Assembly (NCBI GenBank): GCA_018806985.1
Contig: JADANN010000437.1
Span: 1,142,501 to 1,206,500 of the forward strand
From: Angiostrongylus vasorum
Lineage: Eukaryota; Nematoda; Chromadorea; Rhabditida; Metastrongylidae
Reading direction: 5' to 3'
DNA length: 64,000 nucleotides
Below, in pieces: positions 1 through 11,490 of the stretch (the stretch's first letter is position 1; every line of letters starts with the position of its first letter). Under the pieces are notes generated by a model, which searched no databases, was not told the DNA's origin, and saw only the letters and a program-made list of their open reading frames with translations. The position numbers and the translations under genes were made by a program.

Positions 1-199
1 TTTCCGTTGCTTTTGCAGACGAGTACATGGTACCCTGTTTCCCGACCTCTGTGGAGCGGAAGATTTCTTTTTGCTGTTAGCTTAACTACTGCGTTAGCAA
101 CACCCCCAACAAAAATCCTTTAGAAAAACTGGTTATTACAGGAGGTATAAAGAGAAGGATGTTGCATAAATCGTTACAGTAAAACACTAACAATCCCAT

Positions 200-905
200 T
201 TTACATGAATAGACTTGATAACTTCCGGACGAAGATTCTTCAAATGTCGCTTATCAGTCCTTTTTCGCTGTTTACTAAAAGACTCTGCAGTGTAAAAATT
301 TAAGAAAATACATACGAAAGTGAGCACAGCTTGATTCTTTCCCAATACTGCGAAACCGGTTAATATCATCGGTTTATAACAAGGTGTGAAGGAAAGCTCT
401 CAGCGAAAAGAGCGAAATCAATTAGTTGAAGAATCTTGCAGGTTCTTTGATTTACTCAAGGCAGAAATTCTCAGCTGTTCGATTTCAGGTGTTATACCAG
501 TGTGGGTCGTCTGACAGGACGAAGTGTGCTGATGCTTGAAGCAGGCGAAGATAGCACGTTAGTTCCTTCCAAGATGTTAATACAGCACTTACACATGTTT
601 TCAGTACAATGTGAACAGAACTTTTCCGAAGATTTAAGAAAAATGGATTGATATTCGAGCTTATATTTATGGCCAGTCGACTTGCCAGTCAATGCTTCGG
701 CACGCAACAAACACCGGTTGCCCATGGAAGACCTTGTGCGGCATGTCTCCATCAACAACTGGAAGATTATAAAGGACAAAACGGCTCTGAAGAAGGCGAA
801 AACTGCCGAAACGTCAGCCACTTGAATACGCTTTATAACAACAACCACGTCCTCCAAAAAAAACTGACTGTTATTAAAACTTGGTAAGGATAATCAATAA
901 TTCTT
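200..905 (+). mobile_element. Penelope-like 3' remnant in gene A intron (mirrored at about 15425-16040)
   Basis: A stretch at 450-560 (minus orientation) resembles sequence at 37690-37810 and 63640-63700. The plus-strand hammerhead motif at 783-819 follows, and the remnant ends with GTTATTAAAACTTGG, similar to the PLE end block. The same array appears inverted in the right arm, so it was in the intron before the palindrome formed. Confidence 0.5.
783..819 (+). ncRNA. Hammerhead ribozyme motif HHR1 (intact core)
   Basis: GGCT, then CTGAAGA (787-793), an extra A, GGC..loop..GCC (stem II, 795-807), GAAA (808-811), CGTC and AGCC (816-819). GGCT pairs with AGCC as stem I. Instead of a hairpin stem III there is ACGT, which is self-complementary, as in minimal type I hammerheads thought to act as dimers. 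Expected cleavage is after C815. It lies in the sense strand of a gene A intron. The A between the core and stem II departs from the textbook consensus. Confidence 0.72.
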
Positions 906-1140
906 CTTTACAATTGAGCCACCACAGTCCTGGTATCAAATTAATGGCATGGTTGCAAATCTTCCATTGTTCAACAAGGGCAGTGACAACCTGCGGTGGT
1001 GACTATCTGACGCAAACTTTGCCCAGGCTGACCTTGGGATTCCAGGAAACCACAATGGCTAAACCAGCACATCTTCGAAAAAGTGGAGATTGTACTGCGA
1101 CCCTGCACAACTAATAAGGATGGACCACCCAAGTATCGAA
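903..1140 (-). repeat. Part of repeat family R4 in gene A intron
   Basis: Matches the R4 element defined at 33270-33656 and 46661-47041 (shared blocks GCCATTGTGGTTTCCTGGAA and GGATGGTCCATCC-like end). It is mirrored at 14393-14627 in the right arm, so this copy predates the palindrome. Confidence 0.6.
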
Positions 1141-1480
1141 GTATGCCTGTTGACGAAGAAGAGATCAAATTTATTGATAACTGCCGAGCAGAGAATAACA
1201 GAAAAGTGGATCTTGAGGATCGACTGGAAAGTTCATTTGCACCGAAAACGTGGCTGACCTCCATAATTCACAGCAAGATACCCGATAGTCTTGCTACCGC
1301 TAAGTACTGTTACTCCAAAATGTCAACTCTGTGAAATTTTGCGAAACTTGCCCGCTCAAAAAACTTTACCATATCTTGGAAACTTTTCAGTATTTTCATC
1401 CGCTATTCCACTAAACATAAGCCAAGAGTCTGATTTCTACCATTTACCACGGTTTTTCATCACTACTACTTTACGACGAA

Positions 1481-1760
1481 GGGCGCGTGTGGCGCAGTGG
1501 TCGGAGGCGCCCTGCAACACACAAATGGAGTCGATCAACGCGCAAATGGCCCACCAAGCCTTCCATCCTTCCGGGGTCGGCAAATTGGCACCAGACTTGT
1601 CCGAGAGGATAGCACTGGCTCGATACAGGTAGGCCCCCGTGAGTCATTGTAAAAGTCAGATATGCATTCAGTCATCTCCAAATGAATGAATTAATGAAGT
1701 CGAATGCTTGGCACATCCCTCAGGGACTGATCAACGCCGAGACCTTTCATCATTTTTTAT
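1481..1760 (+). repeat. SINE-A copy, private to left arm
   Basis: tRNA-headed SINE. A box TGGCGCAGTGG at about 1490; B-box-like segment near 1530; central block ending CCGGGGTCGGCAAATTGG; T-rich end. The mirrored site in the right arm (about 14060-14090) reads through without it, so it inserted after the palindrome formed. Confidence 0.8.
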
Positions 1761-1913
1761 AATACTTACGATTAGTGAAGTTCTTCAACCAAAACGTAAA
1801 TCGCCTTCGCATCCACAGGGCACAAATATTATGAAAAGAAATTCAAAAAGAAGACAAGTCAAATCGAAATGAGTGACATTGTTTCTCGGTATTCGCTGGC
1901 ATATTTCCCTGAG

Positions 1914-2048
1914 ACTTTCAACTGTTTAGATGCGTGGTAACTGAAATCGTTCAACACGAGTTGTTGCACGTGATCGGACTATGGCACGAGCATATGAGAT
2001 ACGACAGAGACAAATACATCAGAGTGAATTACAGAAACATTCTGCCAG
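1914..2048 (+). CDS. Gene A zinc-site exon
   Basis: Encodes [12 protein letters not shown] followed by [13 protein letters not shown] and [18 protein letters not shown]. The three zinc histidines and the catalytic Glu of the HExxHxxGxxHEH motif are all present. The AG at 1912-1913 is conserved in copies A, B and C and keeps the phase; a second TTTAG at 1925-1929 would give a 119-bp exon. The donor is CCAG|GTTCAT. The joining codon is split G|GT in all copies. Confidence 0.88.
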
Positions 2049-2898
2049 GTTCATTATACGAATCACCTATAACATAATATATTCTACTAAAGACTTTCCC
2101 TGAGTTCAAAGGGTCTTCCTGTTTCCTTTTCTCAAGAAATAAAACAATTTGTTTCAAGCAACTCAGGTACTTGATTAGTTGCTATAGCAACTTGGTTTCA
2201 ATGATTTGTTCCAGCCCACCATAATAATTTCTGCGCCAGTCTTCACATTATTTGATAAAGTCGGTAAGCAATGCCCAATCAGCCTCTGCTGAAGTGATTC
2301 CATGATCTGGGTGATCCATAAGAATGAAAGAATAACTTCTATCTGATGAACAACGTTTTTGTAACTGGAGCTCCCTTACGGGGAATGGTTTCTTTAGCAC
2401 ATAATCTCCGACATGAGTGGATTTTAACTCATAAATGGCTCGGCGCAATAACCCGCGTGAGTTGATGTCCACTCATTTCCTTGCGGAAGCTGCTTTTACT
2501 TTAAAGAGGTGCTTAGTAGAGAAACTGAACTATGGAGAGGAAAGTACAACAAAAAAGAATGTAACCATTTGATTGCTAGTGCGTAATAAACGTCATAAAT
2601 AGATATCCATTCATAGAGGGGGAGCCGAAAAACTGGAGGCTAAATAAATGCGGCAAGGAAATTGGTTGAGGAGTAGGCATTTACGTGCTGGTTGTTTTAC
2701 CAAGTTCAATCATTCTATTAGTTCATAAATATAATGCTTCTTGGTATGATAAATATCACAACTCATCACGAAATAAAAAGCTTGAATTTCTTGACGACGA
2801 CAGAAAGCTGAGCCGCCACTATGGTCTGGCATGTCATCGTGTCCCAGTACTAGAACAAAACTTGCGATGAACTAGTTATCGTCGTTCACAAATTTAAG

Positions 2899-3048
2899 GT
2901 CAAAGGATCGCAGTTCGATATAGTATCTCCGGAAGAGTCGACACTGTATAATATCCCTTATGACTACAAGTCTGTGATGCACTATGGAAAGACAGCGTTC
3001 GCTCGGCCAGGCAGAATAACCATGGAAACGCTGGATCCTAGATACACG
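2899..3048 (+). CDS. Gene A Met-turn exon with +1 shift
   Basis: Translated in its own frame it gives YNIPYDYKSVMHYGKTAF and then PGRITMETLDPRY. SVMHY is the astacin Met-turn; its Tyr is a zinc ligand in the family. The exon is one base longer than in B, C and D (GGATCG where B has GGTCG near the 5' end), so splicing from the zinc exon enters a wrong frame with an early stop. The acceptor is TTTAAG and the donor ACG|GTGGAG. Confidence 0.85.
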
Positions 3049-3119
3049 GTGGAGAGATGTTTTCTATGCTCTTTTTTTTCATCGCCCCATTTATCATGAT
3101 GTTTTACGGCTATTTTCAG

Positions 3120-3303
3120 AATGTGATTGGAAGGCAAACTGACGCCTCACCAAGCGACTATCAAAAGGTTTGCAACATCTACGGCTGCAAAATGTGTAAC
3201 AGCGGAGTTACTAGAGAAGACGACGAGAATGCAGATAGTCGGAGGCCTGACCCCAATCCTGTTCCTGAGCCTGAGCCGGAGCCTTCACCCTTCACAGAGA
3301 AAG
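3120..3303 (+). CDS. Gene A linker exon
   Basis: Starts NVIGRQTDASPSDYQKVC, which is the end of the astacin catalytic domain (S..D..KVC..IYGC). A charged linker and a PEPEPEP stretch follow. The acceptor is ATTTTCAG and the donor AAAG|GTAATC. Length 184 leaves one base, which pairs correctly with the ShKT exon (G|AG = Glu). Confidence 0.85.
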
Positions 3304-3894
3304 GTAATCTTACTGAAATACGTTTAATCAACCATTTTTGGAGAACGTAGGAAGTCGAAAATTGTTAGAACTGAGTTAACGCCATGATACCTTACAGTTA
3401 GTAAGCATCTAAGAGTTTGTTTACAACCCCAATCAACATTAAAACTTTTTCAATAAAATATCGAAAGTATTGTAATAAGCACTTAAAAAATAAGATTTTA
3501 ACCAATACTGAAACTGCCTGTGAGCTGCTTCTAGTGATGTAGCTGCTCATCATGAGTGTGGAACTGTAATGTAGACCAAACCATCTATATCATCGCTCCC
3601 AGGTTGGGAAAGGTGATCGACATTTCCATGTGGAAGTCCAGCTCTGAGTGAGCTGCAAAACAGCAGACACTGTCGATCTACCCGCGACTAAACTCAAACG
3701 AAAAAATTAGTGAAAGTGGCGTCACAAGAAAACTAAGGCGCTCTTTGTATTAACAAAGACAATGCGCTTTACGCAGCTTTTTTGGCAGACTCTAGGTTCG
3801 CGGCCGATTTCCTTACCTTCTTTAACCATATTTTTTTCCACCATCATAAAGTAGCAACGTTTCTGTTAGAATTTATTTTTCTCAATGTCCACTC

Positions 3895-4292
3895 TTTAAT
3901 TTACTGCCTATTACAATTCTTCACAGTAGGGTATTATGTGTGATACAATCACAGTGATGCTGAGATATTTGCAAAACTCCGGACCGCAGGTGTCTGCGGT
4001 GAGGAACGAACGCGCTATTACTCCTTCCGGGGGCTAATGCGTTCACCAAAACACTATGCGGGTCTTTCGTTTAGCATGTCTCTCAGCTAGTTCCATCGAT
4101 TAGTGCAATCAGCAATCACCCGTCAACGTGATTGATCTGGGGAGCCCAAATTGGCAATGAACCCAGCTAAGTCGAAGCTGTAGTCGAAATCGCAAAGTCA
4201 ACTCCTTTATTTATTGCCTATTACAATATATCTCTCATATGTTCCGCGTTAGCTCCCCGGAAAGGGTAATAGCGCGTTCTGTTCATTTCAGT
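3895..4292 (-). repeat. SINE-C copy in gene A intron, private to left arm
   Basis: Shared SINE-C sequence with TTTGCAAAACTCCGGACCGC and the inverted A-box/B-box region (CGCATGGTGTGGTGG type on the minus strand). It ends in a short plus-strand fragment (CTCCCCGGAAAGGGTAATAG). The matching place in gene B intron (about 11960-12000) has no insertion. Confidence 0.7.
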
Positions 4293-4531
4293 TATCTATC
4301 GAGGTGTCAGAGCGTTCTATAACTTACTTACCTGGCTCGTATTTCAGTGGACGTTTATTCGAAGAAATTCTTGTGAAAATTGCCATTAAAGGAGTGAATA
4401 TGCACCGAAATTTGAAAATTAGCTTTTGAATGTCGGTGATCTCGCTCTAAAGCTGCTTAATAAGGACGCAGTAGTAACGGCAACAGAAATGTAAGTGACC
4501 ACTGATTTATCATTCCTTATTTTTTTTTCAG

Positions 4532-4680
4532 AGTGTTCCGATAAGCTTACGAATGTCTGTCGAACAGTGAAACAGCTGGGAGTTCTTGACTGCAGTTACG
4601 CCTATGCCAAGAAGTTCTGTTGTGCTAGTTGCAACGGCGGAGAATCGGACGGTCCTGACGTGTATTATAACGACCACTGA
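4532..4680 (+). CDS. Gene A terminal ShKT-domain exon
   Basis: After TTTTTTTTCAG the exon reads ECSDKLTNVCRTVKQLG, then LDCSYAYAKKFCCASC, and ends DVYYNDH-stop (TGA 4678-4680). The six cysteines have ShKT spacing (C..C..C..CC..C). ShKT modules are common C-terminal additions to nematode astacins. Confidence 0.9.
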
Positions 4681-4825
4681 GAATGTCAACAAAGAAATAG
4701 AGAGAACAGACAGCAGTTCTAATACATATTGAACTCTATGCCAACTATACATGCTAAGGCTGCAATTAAGCCATTGTTTTAAAAAGTCAAAAAATTGTTG
4801 ATTATTAACCACTAGTGGTGGAATA

Positions 4826-5098
4826 TTGGTGTGGCGCAGTAGTAGGAGGCACCTGCAGCACATACGGGATACGTCACCACGCCCCCTGGCCCACCAAGCC
4901 TCACATCCCTCCGACGTCGGCAAATTGGTGTCAGACTTGCCTATGAGGATAGCAGCACTGGCTCGATACATCGGTAGGCCACCACGAGTCGTTGTAAAGG
5001 TCAGATATTCATTCAGTCACCTCCAAAAGATGCTTAATGAAGTGGAGTGCATGGTGCATCCCTTCAGGGATTGATTGGTGCTAACAGCTCTATTTTTT
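4826..5098 (+). repeat. SINE-A copy shared by both arms
   Basis: Head GTGTGGCGCAGTAG, central block and CCCTTCAGGGATTGATTGG end. It lies just 3' of gene A; the mirrored copy is 11239-11490, 3' of gene B. Its presence in both arms shows that it predates the duplication. Confidence 0.75.
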
Positions 5099-5394
5099 AG
5101 TATGAAAATGGCGGTTTACTGCAGCAGAAAAAATTCTAGAAAACACTGAACACGAATTTTTTTTACATTCAAGCATTATTAAACGTCAGTTATCACCATG
5201 TAACGAGGCACTCCAGAGCAGAAATTATGTGCGCACTGATCGGCCCCTTTATGGTGAGCCAAATTACAGTCAGACGTTTCTAAAACGCTCTAGCCCTCGT
5301 TTGGCATAAGAACAATTATTGTCCAATAATTACTTTAGTTGATAAGTGCTCGGGTTTCTACGAAGGAAATCCTCCATTCTTGCAGGTTTATTTG

Positions 5395-5470
5395 AAGTGT
5401 TAGAAAAGATAAGGGATGAAGTGACCGCCACTAATGAATCCCTGAGGATGAAACAATCATTGGTCTTCAT
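5395..5470 (-). pseudogene. Decayed PLE endonuclease C-terminus
   Basis: The minus strand reads MKTNDCFILRDSL, which lines up with the PLE GIY-YIG C-terminal motif MNRKDECLTITRDLF seen at 10879-10935. The two sites are also at the inner edge of the mirrored palindrome arms. Confidence 0.45.
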
Positions 5471-7725
5471 CAAAGTATTATAATGATGGTTAAATGCAAT
5501 GTGGCCTACACAGCGATTTTCGGTGGACTGCTTATGTATCAAGTCAATGCTGTCGTCCTCCCTAACAAAACTAAAGCCAGTTCAGCGGCACCGGAATGAT
5601 GGAAGCTTTGGTGAACTCTAGATCCAACATCCAACACCAACAAAAAACCCAACATAACACCAAGTATGTGTTGCAGAGCGTAAACAAAATGTCGAAAAAA
5701 GGATGTGAATTTACTTACACTGTTAAATTTCTATTTACTACCTATTACAGTGTTTCACAGCAGGGATATTACGTGTGATACAGCAGCAATGATGCTAAGA
5801 TATTTGCAATACTCCGGACCGCTGGTGGCATCTGCAGTGGGGAACGAAACGCTCTAATACCTTTTCCGGAGACTAACGCGTTCACCATCACACCATGCTG
5901 ACTCCTTTGTTGCGCCTGTCTCTCAGCTACTCCCATCGATCAGTGCCGTCACCAACCCGGAAAGGGTAATGGCGCGTTCGTTCCGCATCCGCACCGCAGA
6001 CACATGCGGTCCGGAGTTTTGCAAAGTATCTTAGCATCATTTTGGGTAAATTTACTTATTTCGGCAGCAAACACGGAGTTTTCAACTTCTGGAAGCGAGC
6101 GTTTCTTTCAGAAGTATTTTCAGCAGCAGTTTACTAGTAGACGTAGTAGCAGTTTTTCCTAACTGCTCACTGTTGAGATGCTTGAAAAAAATTGTGCTCT
6201 CTGAGAATTAGGTACAATGAGTGCGCCGAGTAGGATAAAGATTCGAATCCAACTTACTTTAACTTCTGCAGCGTTACTTGGGTAACCTGTGGTTGAGTCT
6301 TATCATGCTAGAAAATTGTCCTTTTCCCGTGGCCATGTGCTGACACATTCGGTTCGGTTTCTTGGGATTTCATCGATTTCGTAACATTTCCTGTTGCGAT
6401 TTTCTCGCCATGATTAAAGACGTCACATTAAGTGATTTCTATCTGTCGAAAACGAAGGGAATCATCATGATCATGTTTTAGTGGAAATTGACCTTTAGAA
6501 TTCCTTCTTAAATCAACCACTGAGCTGAACGCTTAGTTGTCGTACAAAATACCATCTTCATCGAACGTAACAAGGCAACTCAGGTCGTGCGGCATTCATA
6601 CATCGAGCACGGCATGAAACAGAGCATATAGTGTTTCATGAAGAAAGATCTTGAGCAAATCATCTGTGACGAGAAGCCTATAAAAGTGCTAGAGCGATTT
6701 CCATGTTAGAATTGAAATGGCACAAAAGGGGGATACAAAGCCAGAAATTTTGTGTGAAAATATCTTAGTGAGAATTCGGTATCCGATAGCAGGACAACAC
6801 TCTGCTGCTCCTCACCTTCTTGGATATTTTTGTTCGAAAAGAAAGCCTCATACGACTGTATGCCAGGGCGCCTGAATGATACATTTCTAGTGGTGACCTA
6901 CATTTGCCCAAATGGTAGCTTTCCAGTGTAGGTTACTTACATTCTCTATGAATAAATTATGGGATCTATCAATGGCTGATGTGTCTCCATCTTTTTCGCT
7001 CCATCAAATCACTTTGTTTTTTTCTTGAAGGATTCGATCTAACCACAAAGTGCAAAGATTTCAATGTATGAATCGACAAACGATCGGTTCAATAAGTCTT
7101 CTGAATTCGCGAGACCTTAAGTGATTTTGTAATTACCGAAAAATTGGCAGAAACACCCAGTAATGAATGTCTCAGAGAAAGCGATGACCCAGTCCGTCGT
7201 TTTCAGCCTGTATATGGTTTGGTTAAGCAGGTACCATTCCACAGTAATGCCAGCGATGTAATTGTTCGTCTGTGTCCATGTCGCTATTATGCATAATATG
7301 GTCGTTATGCACTTAGGCATTGTAGTCCTTGGTGGACAAAAGTGTAATGAGCTAGAAGCATCATTTGTGATTTTCGAAATTAAATTAATTTGAAGCTAAT
7401 TTAAAACTTAAAAAAAGTCTAAGATTTAATTTGAAATTGAACAACGACTCCCATACCGCCCAGATCCCCGCTTGAAGGCAGATATTGCTGAAGCTGGCGG
7501 ACTTTTCCAGGCTAGTGATCTTACCACTGTGTAGATGTTGACGTACAAAATGACTACAAACACTTCTGACCTACGATGAGTTAGTTGTGAAGACGCGCTC
7601 TGCAGAGAGGAATAAGCATTCGTGGAGAATTATGCAAATAACATAGGAAACATATAAGAGCTTTAACAAGTGCGGAATGTTGTCTACGAAATAACGAATA
7701 GTCCTCAGTGGGAAGACACGTAAAA
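5470..7725. other. Unpaired left-arm segment with a SINE-C inverted dimer
   Basis: No convincing gene. The open frames are short and without recognisable motifs. At 5735-6060 two SINE-C copies lie head to head (minus then plus). The remainder is AT-rich, and I recognise nothing in it. This block has no counterpart in the right palindrome arm. Confidence 0.5.
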
Positions 7726-7728
7726 AAC

Positions 7729-7764
7729 GGCTCTGAAGAAGGCGATCCTGCCGAAACGTCAGCT
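7729..7764 (+). ncRNA. Hammerhead ribozyme motif HHR2 (intact core)
   Basis: GGCT, CTGAAGA (7733-7739), A, GGC GATCCT GCC stem II, GAAA, CGTC, AGCT. Stem I is GGCT/AGCT with one G-U pair. It ends a PLE-like tail just before the inner palindrome arm. A differently diverged motif (HHR4) lies at the mirrored place. Confidence 0.7.
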
Positions 7765-7849
7765 ACGACTGTTTTGTTTGTGTGTTATTGTATGGAAGTA
7801 TAATAGTCTCCGTAAGTTGCTTTTCTCACTTAACCTGCGATTTTCCACA

Positions 7850-8345
7850 ATAGGTTACAATTAATTTATCCATCCCATTTTTTTTCTTTTTTTGGGCGAG
7901 GAGAAGGACGAAATTTCTTTTTAACCTTTATTTTCAATACTAGCTGTAATTTAACTTCGGTGTGATTAATTAGGGCCTTACTAGGATTAGTTCGTTGATA
8001 AGCTTGCACTACATTGTTACAAACATATCGTGGGTAACATTTCGGCCGTAGTGCTTTCCTTAGGAGCGGCGATCATTCCGCTGCTGCAGTTGTTTCCTCT
8101 TGCCATGAAGACCTTCACAGTCGTCACATCGAATCAAATCGAGCAAGGTGGACCACCACATGCATGGAGTAACATTATCTAGCGCAAATTTTTATACTGG
8201 ATATTCTTCCGCTAGTCACCCGGCCATTTTCTTCTTTTCTTTTTTTGAGATGTCTATACTGTGTAAATAAGCAAAGCAAAAACGTAAATTTCGAAATGAA
8301 GGACCAGATTCGGCAAGTTACATTGCCCACTGTTTGTCACTTGGC
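7850..8345. repeat. Inner palindrome arm, left
   Basis: Matches the reverse complement of 10065-10550, for example ACTAGGATTAGTTCGTTGA in both. This locates the symmetry axis between 8345 and 10065. No coding signal was recognised. Confidence 0.75.
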
Positions 8346-9013
8346 TAGTCTTCGGCCTCGCAATGGTTGGGACCAAACAAAAGTTCTTCCGATCCGATCG
8401 AAAGAATCAAAATCGAAAAAATCGGAAAAACAACTGATCCATTAGAATGACTTAAGTATTTGCAACAAATAACCATTACGAAGTGCTTACAAATTCCCAC
8501 ATTACCAAAAATTCTTTTCGCAGCACTCCATTAGATGCACATCAAAACTGAGAACAGGCATTTTCTTACGCAGTAGTTATGGCGCTCGATAAACTACTTA
8601 AAAGCTTCGTTATTGGGCGAAAGGGCGGACGTTCATTGATCAATTTGCGGTTCCTGGAAACTCGGTGGTTGCTGTCTGTTTTTTTCTGTAAACTGCTGAA
8701 CTTCTATCGTAGTGTGGACTGCGTCGGATGTTATGATAGTTTTCAAGCTGCTGGAAAATGGAAGAGTCTTGATAAGCCTCATTGAATTGTTGAGCTACGC
8801 AGCGGTGGCCAGACGCCACACAAGTGGACAATGAATAGTAGAACAATAATTTTCGGACTGACCATCATTTAACCTCGGTAGTAGAATAATCAACATGTTT
8901 ATAAATTGTTGAGCTTACACGAGGTAAAAACGAAACGAAACGACGAAAAGTTAGCCGAATAACACTGATTTATCAACCTCGTGTAAGCTCAACTATTTAA
9001 ACAAATGAATAGT

Positions 9014-9331
9014 ACTCTTTCTTTGATGAGCTTACACGAGGTTCATAAAGCTAACGTTTCGACGGTTTCGTCTTCATCAGAGCCAACGATCCGAGTCGAT
9101 GGTCCACAGTTGTTCATGTTCTCGAGGTGGTGGCTTCGTGGGGCATCGAACCGGGTCTTTCTCAGTGGATCTCTCTCGAATGAGCCCATACTCACTTAGC
9201 GATGCCCTTTTATACAGAAGGTTCCTTATCGATATCAGTGGCAGTCCGGTGACAACCACTTGTTTTTGCCGGAAAATCCATCCTGTAGAAGTCGGTATCA
9301 TTATCAGCTGGTAGAAAGCGTAATAATAACT
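9014..9331 (-). mobile_element. Short HHR-bearing insertion with imperfect target repeat
   Basis: Absent from the sister copy at 27530. The flanks CAAATGAATAGT (9002-9013) and CGAATGAACAGT (9332-9343) look like a 12-bp target duplication with two differences. On the minus strand there is a 74-codon open frame (9077-9301) whose stop TGA lies inside the hammerhead core. HHR3 follows, then ACCTCGTGTAAGCTCATC. Probably a 5'-truncated PLE. Confidence 0.6.
9049..9084 (-). ncRNA. Hammerhead ribozyme motif HHR3 (intact core)
   Basis: Minus strand: GGCT, CTGATGA, A, GAC GAAACC GTC, GAAA, CGTT, AGCT. The compensating stem II change (GAC/GTC instead of GGC/GCC) supports real base pairing. Position 17 is T, which is allowed. 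Confidence 0.72.
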
Positions 9332-9539
9332 CGAATGAACAGTGTTTTTTCGCAGGTAAAACTCAAAACCTATCTAACACTTATCGTGCCAAATTTGCTT
9401 ATAACCAAGCGACGTAGCATTCTGATGGGTCTAGAGGCTGAAAATGCAAGATTGACTATATTTTTTATTAGATTTCGTCAACCAGGAAAGGTTGCCTTCG
9501 TAATCCCACTTCATTTTGTTTTCTGAATTAACATACGAT

Positions 9540-10065
9540 AGATAGCCGAAGCTTGCTGTCTTTCAGGACCAACTTTAAAGCGGTCGCTTAGAATTCGAGT
9601 TGGTTATATGGCAAATACAATTCCGGCAAAAAAATAGTGAGTGAATGCAAATTCGGCACATTCCATTAATGTGACAATAAGAAAGCAACCCAGCTTACTG
9701 ACAGCGGGAGAAATTTAGGTCCCGTTCAAATACTGATAAGCGATGATGAAATTTCTCTATTTTGCTTGTGTACATATGTGACTCGTTCTTACACATTGCG
9801 CGTACTGTAGCGCTTCTTTCATCCGTTTCATTCTTATGCAACGGTCATGAAAGAATATGGTCAGGTTCGTTCGTGAATTCAGTTCTAGTTTAAAAATCTA
9901 CTGCGTTATTATTAATATTTGATTACCGGTTAAGCCGAGTTTCCATTCGAATCTCGAGATGGCGTGCAAAGGCGTTTTTGTGCTTCTAGCGCATATACTC
10001 GCTAGCTGTTTTCGATCGGAACGCAAGAGCTTTTGCTAGTCCGTAACCACTGCGAGCCCGAAGAT
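9540..10065. other. No gene recognised
   Basis: Unique sequence of the palindrome centre. Open frames are short and no repeat family was matched. Confidence 0.4.
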
Positions 10066-10671
10066 TAGCAGAGTGATAAGTAGTGGGCAATGTAACTTGC
10101 CGAATCCAGCCTTTCATTTAGAAATTTGCATTTTTCTTCCTTTATTTACAAAGTGTAGACATCACAGAGGAAATCAAAGAAGAAAATAGTCAGGTGGTGT
10201 AAAGGCATTCTAACGCTGGAAGAATTATCCTGTATAGAAGTGCAGCGCTAGATGATGTTACTTCGTACATGAGGTGCTCAATGCTACTCGATTCGATTCG
10301 ATAACACGAATGCGAGGATCTCCACCGCAAGAGGAAACAATTGAATGCGGCCGATGTGTTATCCACGACATATTTGTAGCAACATTGTGCAAGCCTGTCA
10401 ACGAACTAATCCTAGTAATACGCTAGTCATTCATACTAAGTTTAAATTAATATTGAAATTGAAAACAAAGCTTAAGAGAAATTTGGTCCTTCAAAAAAAG
10501 AAGAAAAAAGACACGGATAAACCAAATGTAACTCATAAGACCTACTTTCTATAGACCTCGGCATAGATAGTTGATATGTTTATTTATACGATCTTATAAA
10601 CTGATCTTCTTTAGCTGATGCGAGGTTGGTATACGTCTTCGTTGTCGTTGTTGTTGATGTTGTTTGTCGAT

Positions 10672-10707
10672 GGCCGACGTTTCAGCGATTTCGCCTTCCT
10701 CAGAGCC
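10672..10707 (-). ncRNA. Hammerhead ribozyme motif HHR4 (intact core)
   Basis: Minus strand: GGCT, CTGAGGA, A, GGC GAAATC GCT, GAAA, CGTC, GGCC. Stem I GGCT/GGCC and stem II GGC/GCT pair with G-U. Downstream are CAA-type repeats and ACCAACCTCGCATCAGCT, matching the tail after HHR10 (24095). Confidence 0.72.
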
Positions 10708-10878
10708 TGGACGTATTTTACACAAGAATACTTTAATTATTCGGTGCAAAAAAGGCTAAAGTATTAATGAAGATCAAACTTTTAAATAGACGCCATACTG
10801 AACACAAAGGCTACTCACCGTGATGTTATGAGTAGGACTGGCCCACGCGTTGTTCACGTGGGTTTGAAATAAATTTCA

Positions 10879-10935
10879 AAAAATCCAAAGATGAACCGGA
10901 AAGACGAATGCCTCACTATCACACGTGATCTTTTT
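10879..10935 (+). pseudogene. PLE GIY-YIG endonuclease C-terminal fragment
   Basis: Reads KNPKMNRKDECLTITRDLF, the conserved end of the Penelope-like GIY-YIG domain. It is on the opposite strand to HHR4, so two PLE 3' pieces are joined head to head here. Confidence 0.65.
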
Positions 10936-11238
10936 AACACTTCAAATAAACCTGTAAATATCGAGGATTTCTCTTGTGGAAACTTAACACTTACTACCTA
11001 AAGCAGTTGGTTAACAGCAATTCTCATTATGCCAAACGAGGTTTGAAGCGTTTTAGAAACGTGAGACTGTAATTTGGCCAAGCAGTAAAGGGGCGATCAG
11101 TGCACACATAGTGCTCTGTAGTGCCTCGTTACACAGTGGTAAGTGACTCTAATAATGCTCGAATATAGATAAGGGAAACTCGTGTTCAGTGTTCTTCAAA
11201 ATTTTTTTCTGCTACAGTGAAACATTATTTCATATAAA

Positions 11239-11490
11239 AGAATAAAGCACTCGGCGTTGATCAATCCCTGAGGGATGCCCCATGCACTGGATTTCATTAA
11301 GCATCGTTTAGAGGTGATTGAATGCATATCTGGCCTTTACACCGATTTGGGTGGCTTACTGATGTATCGATCCAGTGATGCTATCCTCCCAGACAAGTCT
11401 GGTACCAATTTGCCGACCTTGGAAGGATGGAAGGCTTGGTGGGCGAGGGCGCGAGGACAGATCCCATGTGTTGTAGGGGCGCTTTCAACC
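11239..11490 (-). repeat. SINE-A copy 3' of gene B
   Basis: Mirror partner of 4826-5098. The T-rich end is at the left and the tRNA-like head at the right (GGATCTGTCCTCGCGCC on the minus strand). Confidence 0.75.

Larger units (their letters stand above)
19..4680 (+). pseudogene. Astacin metalloprotease gene A, 3' half, decayed (left palindrome arm)
   Basis: Zinc metallopeptidase of the astacin family, presumably secreted, with a C-terminal ShKT domain. Visible exons: 19-66 (remnant of the Cys exon), 1914-2048 (zinc site), 2899-3048 (Met-turn), 3120-3303 (linker) and 4532-4680 (ShKT, ends TGA). The 5' exons must lie left of the window. Lesions: the 47-bp Cys exon has an extra base and no GT at the expected donor, and the Met-turn exon is 150 bp where B, C and D have 149, which shifts the frame before the SVMHY motif. 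The zinc, linker and ShKT exons are each open. The introns hold a PLE remnant with a hammerhead motif, a SINE-A (1481-1760) and a SINE-C (3895-4292). Most likely a pseudogene, although a sequencing error could mimic the single-base insertion. Confidence 0.82.
8440..9540. repeat. Palindrome centre, also present inverted at 27350-28100
   Basis: The centre is not mirrored, but its reverse complement recurs at 27350-28100 (GTGTTATTCGGCTAACTTT and neighbours). It is probably an unclassified mobile element or a duplicated segment. The copy here carries an extra insertion of about 318 bp (9014-9331). Confidence 0.7.

Noticed and set aside
1083..1334. Plus-strand open frame taken as an astacin prodomain
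   Set aside because: It overlaps the R4 repeat, the mirrored right-arm sequence is frameshifted, and it has no signal or splice support.
9099..9314. Plus-strand open frames over the HHR3 insertion
   Set aside because: The hammerhead and PLE tail define the minus strand; the plus frames carry no motif.
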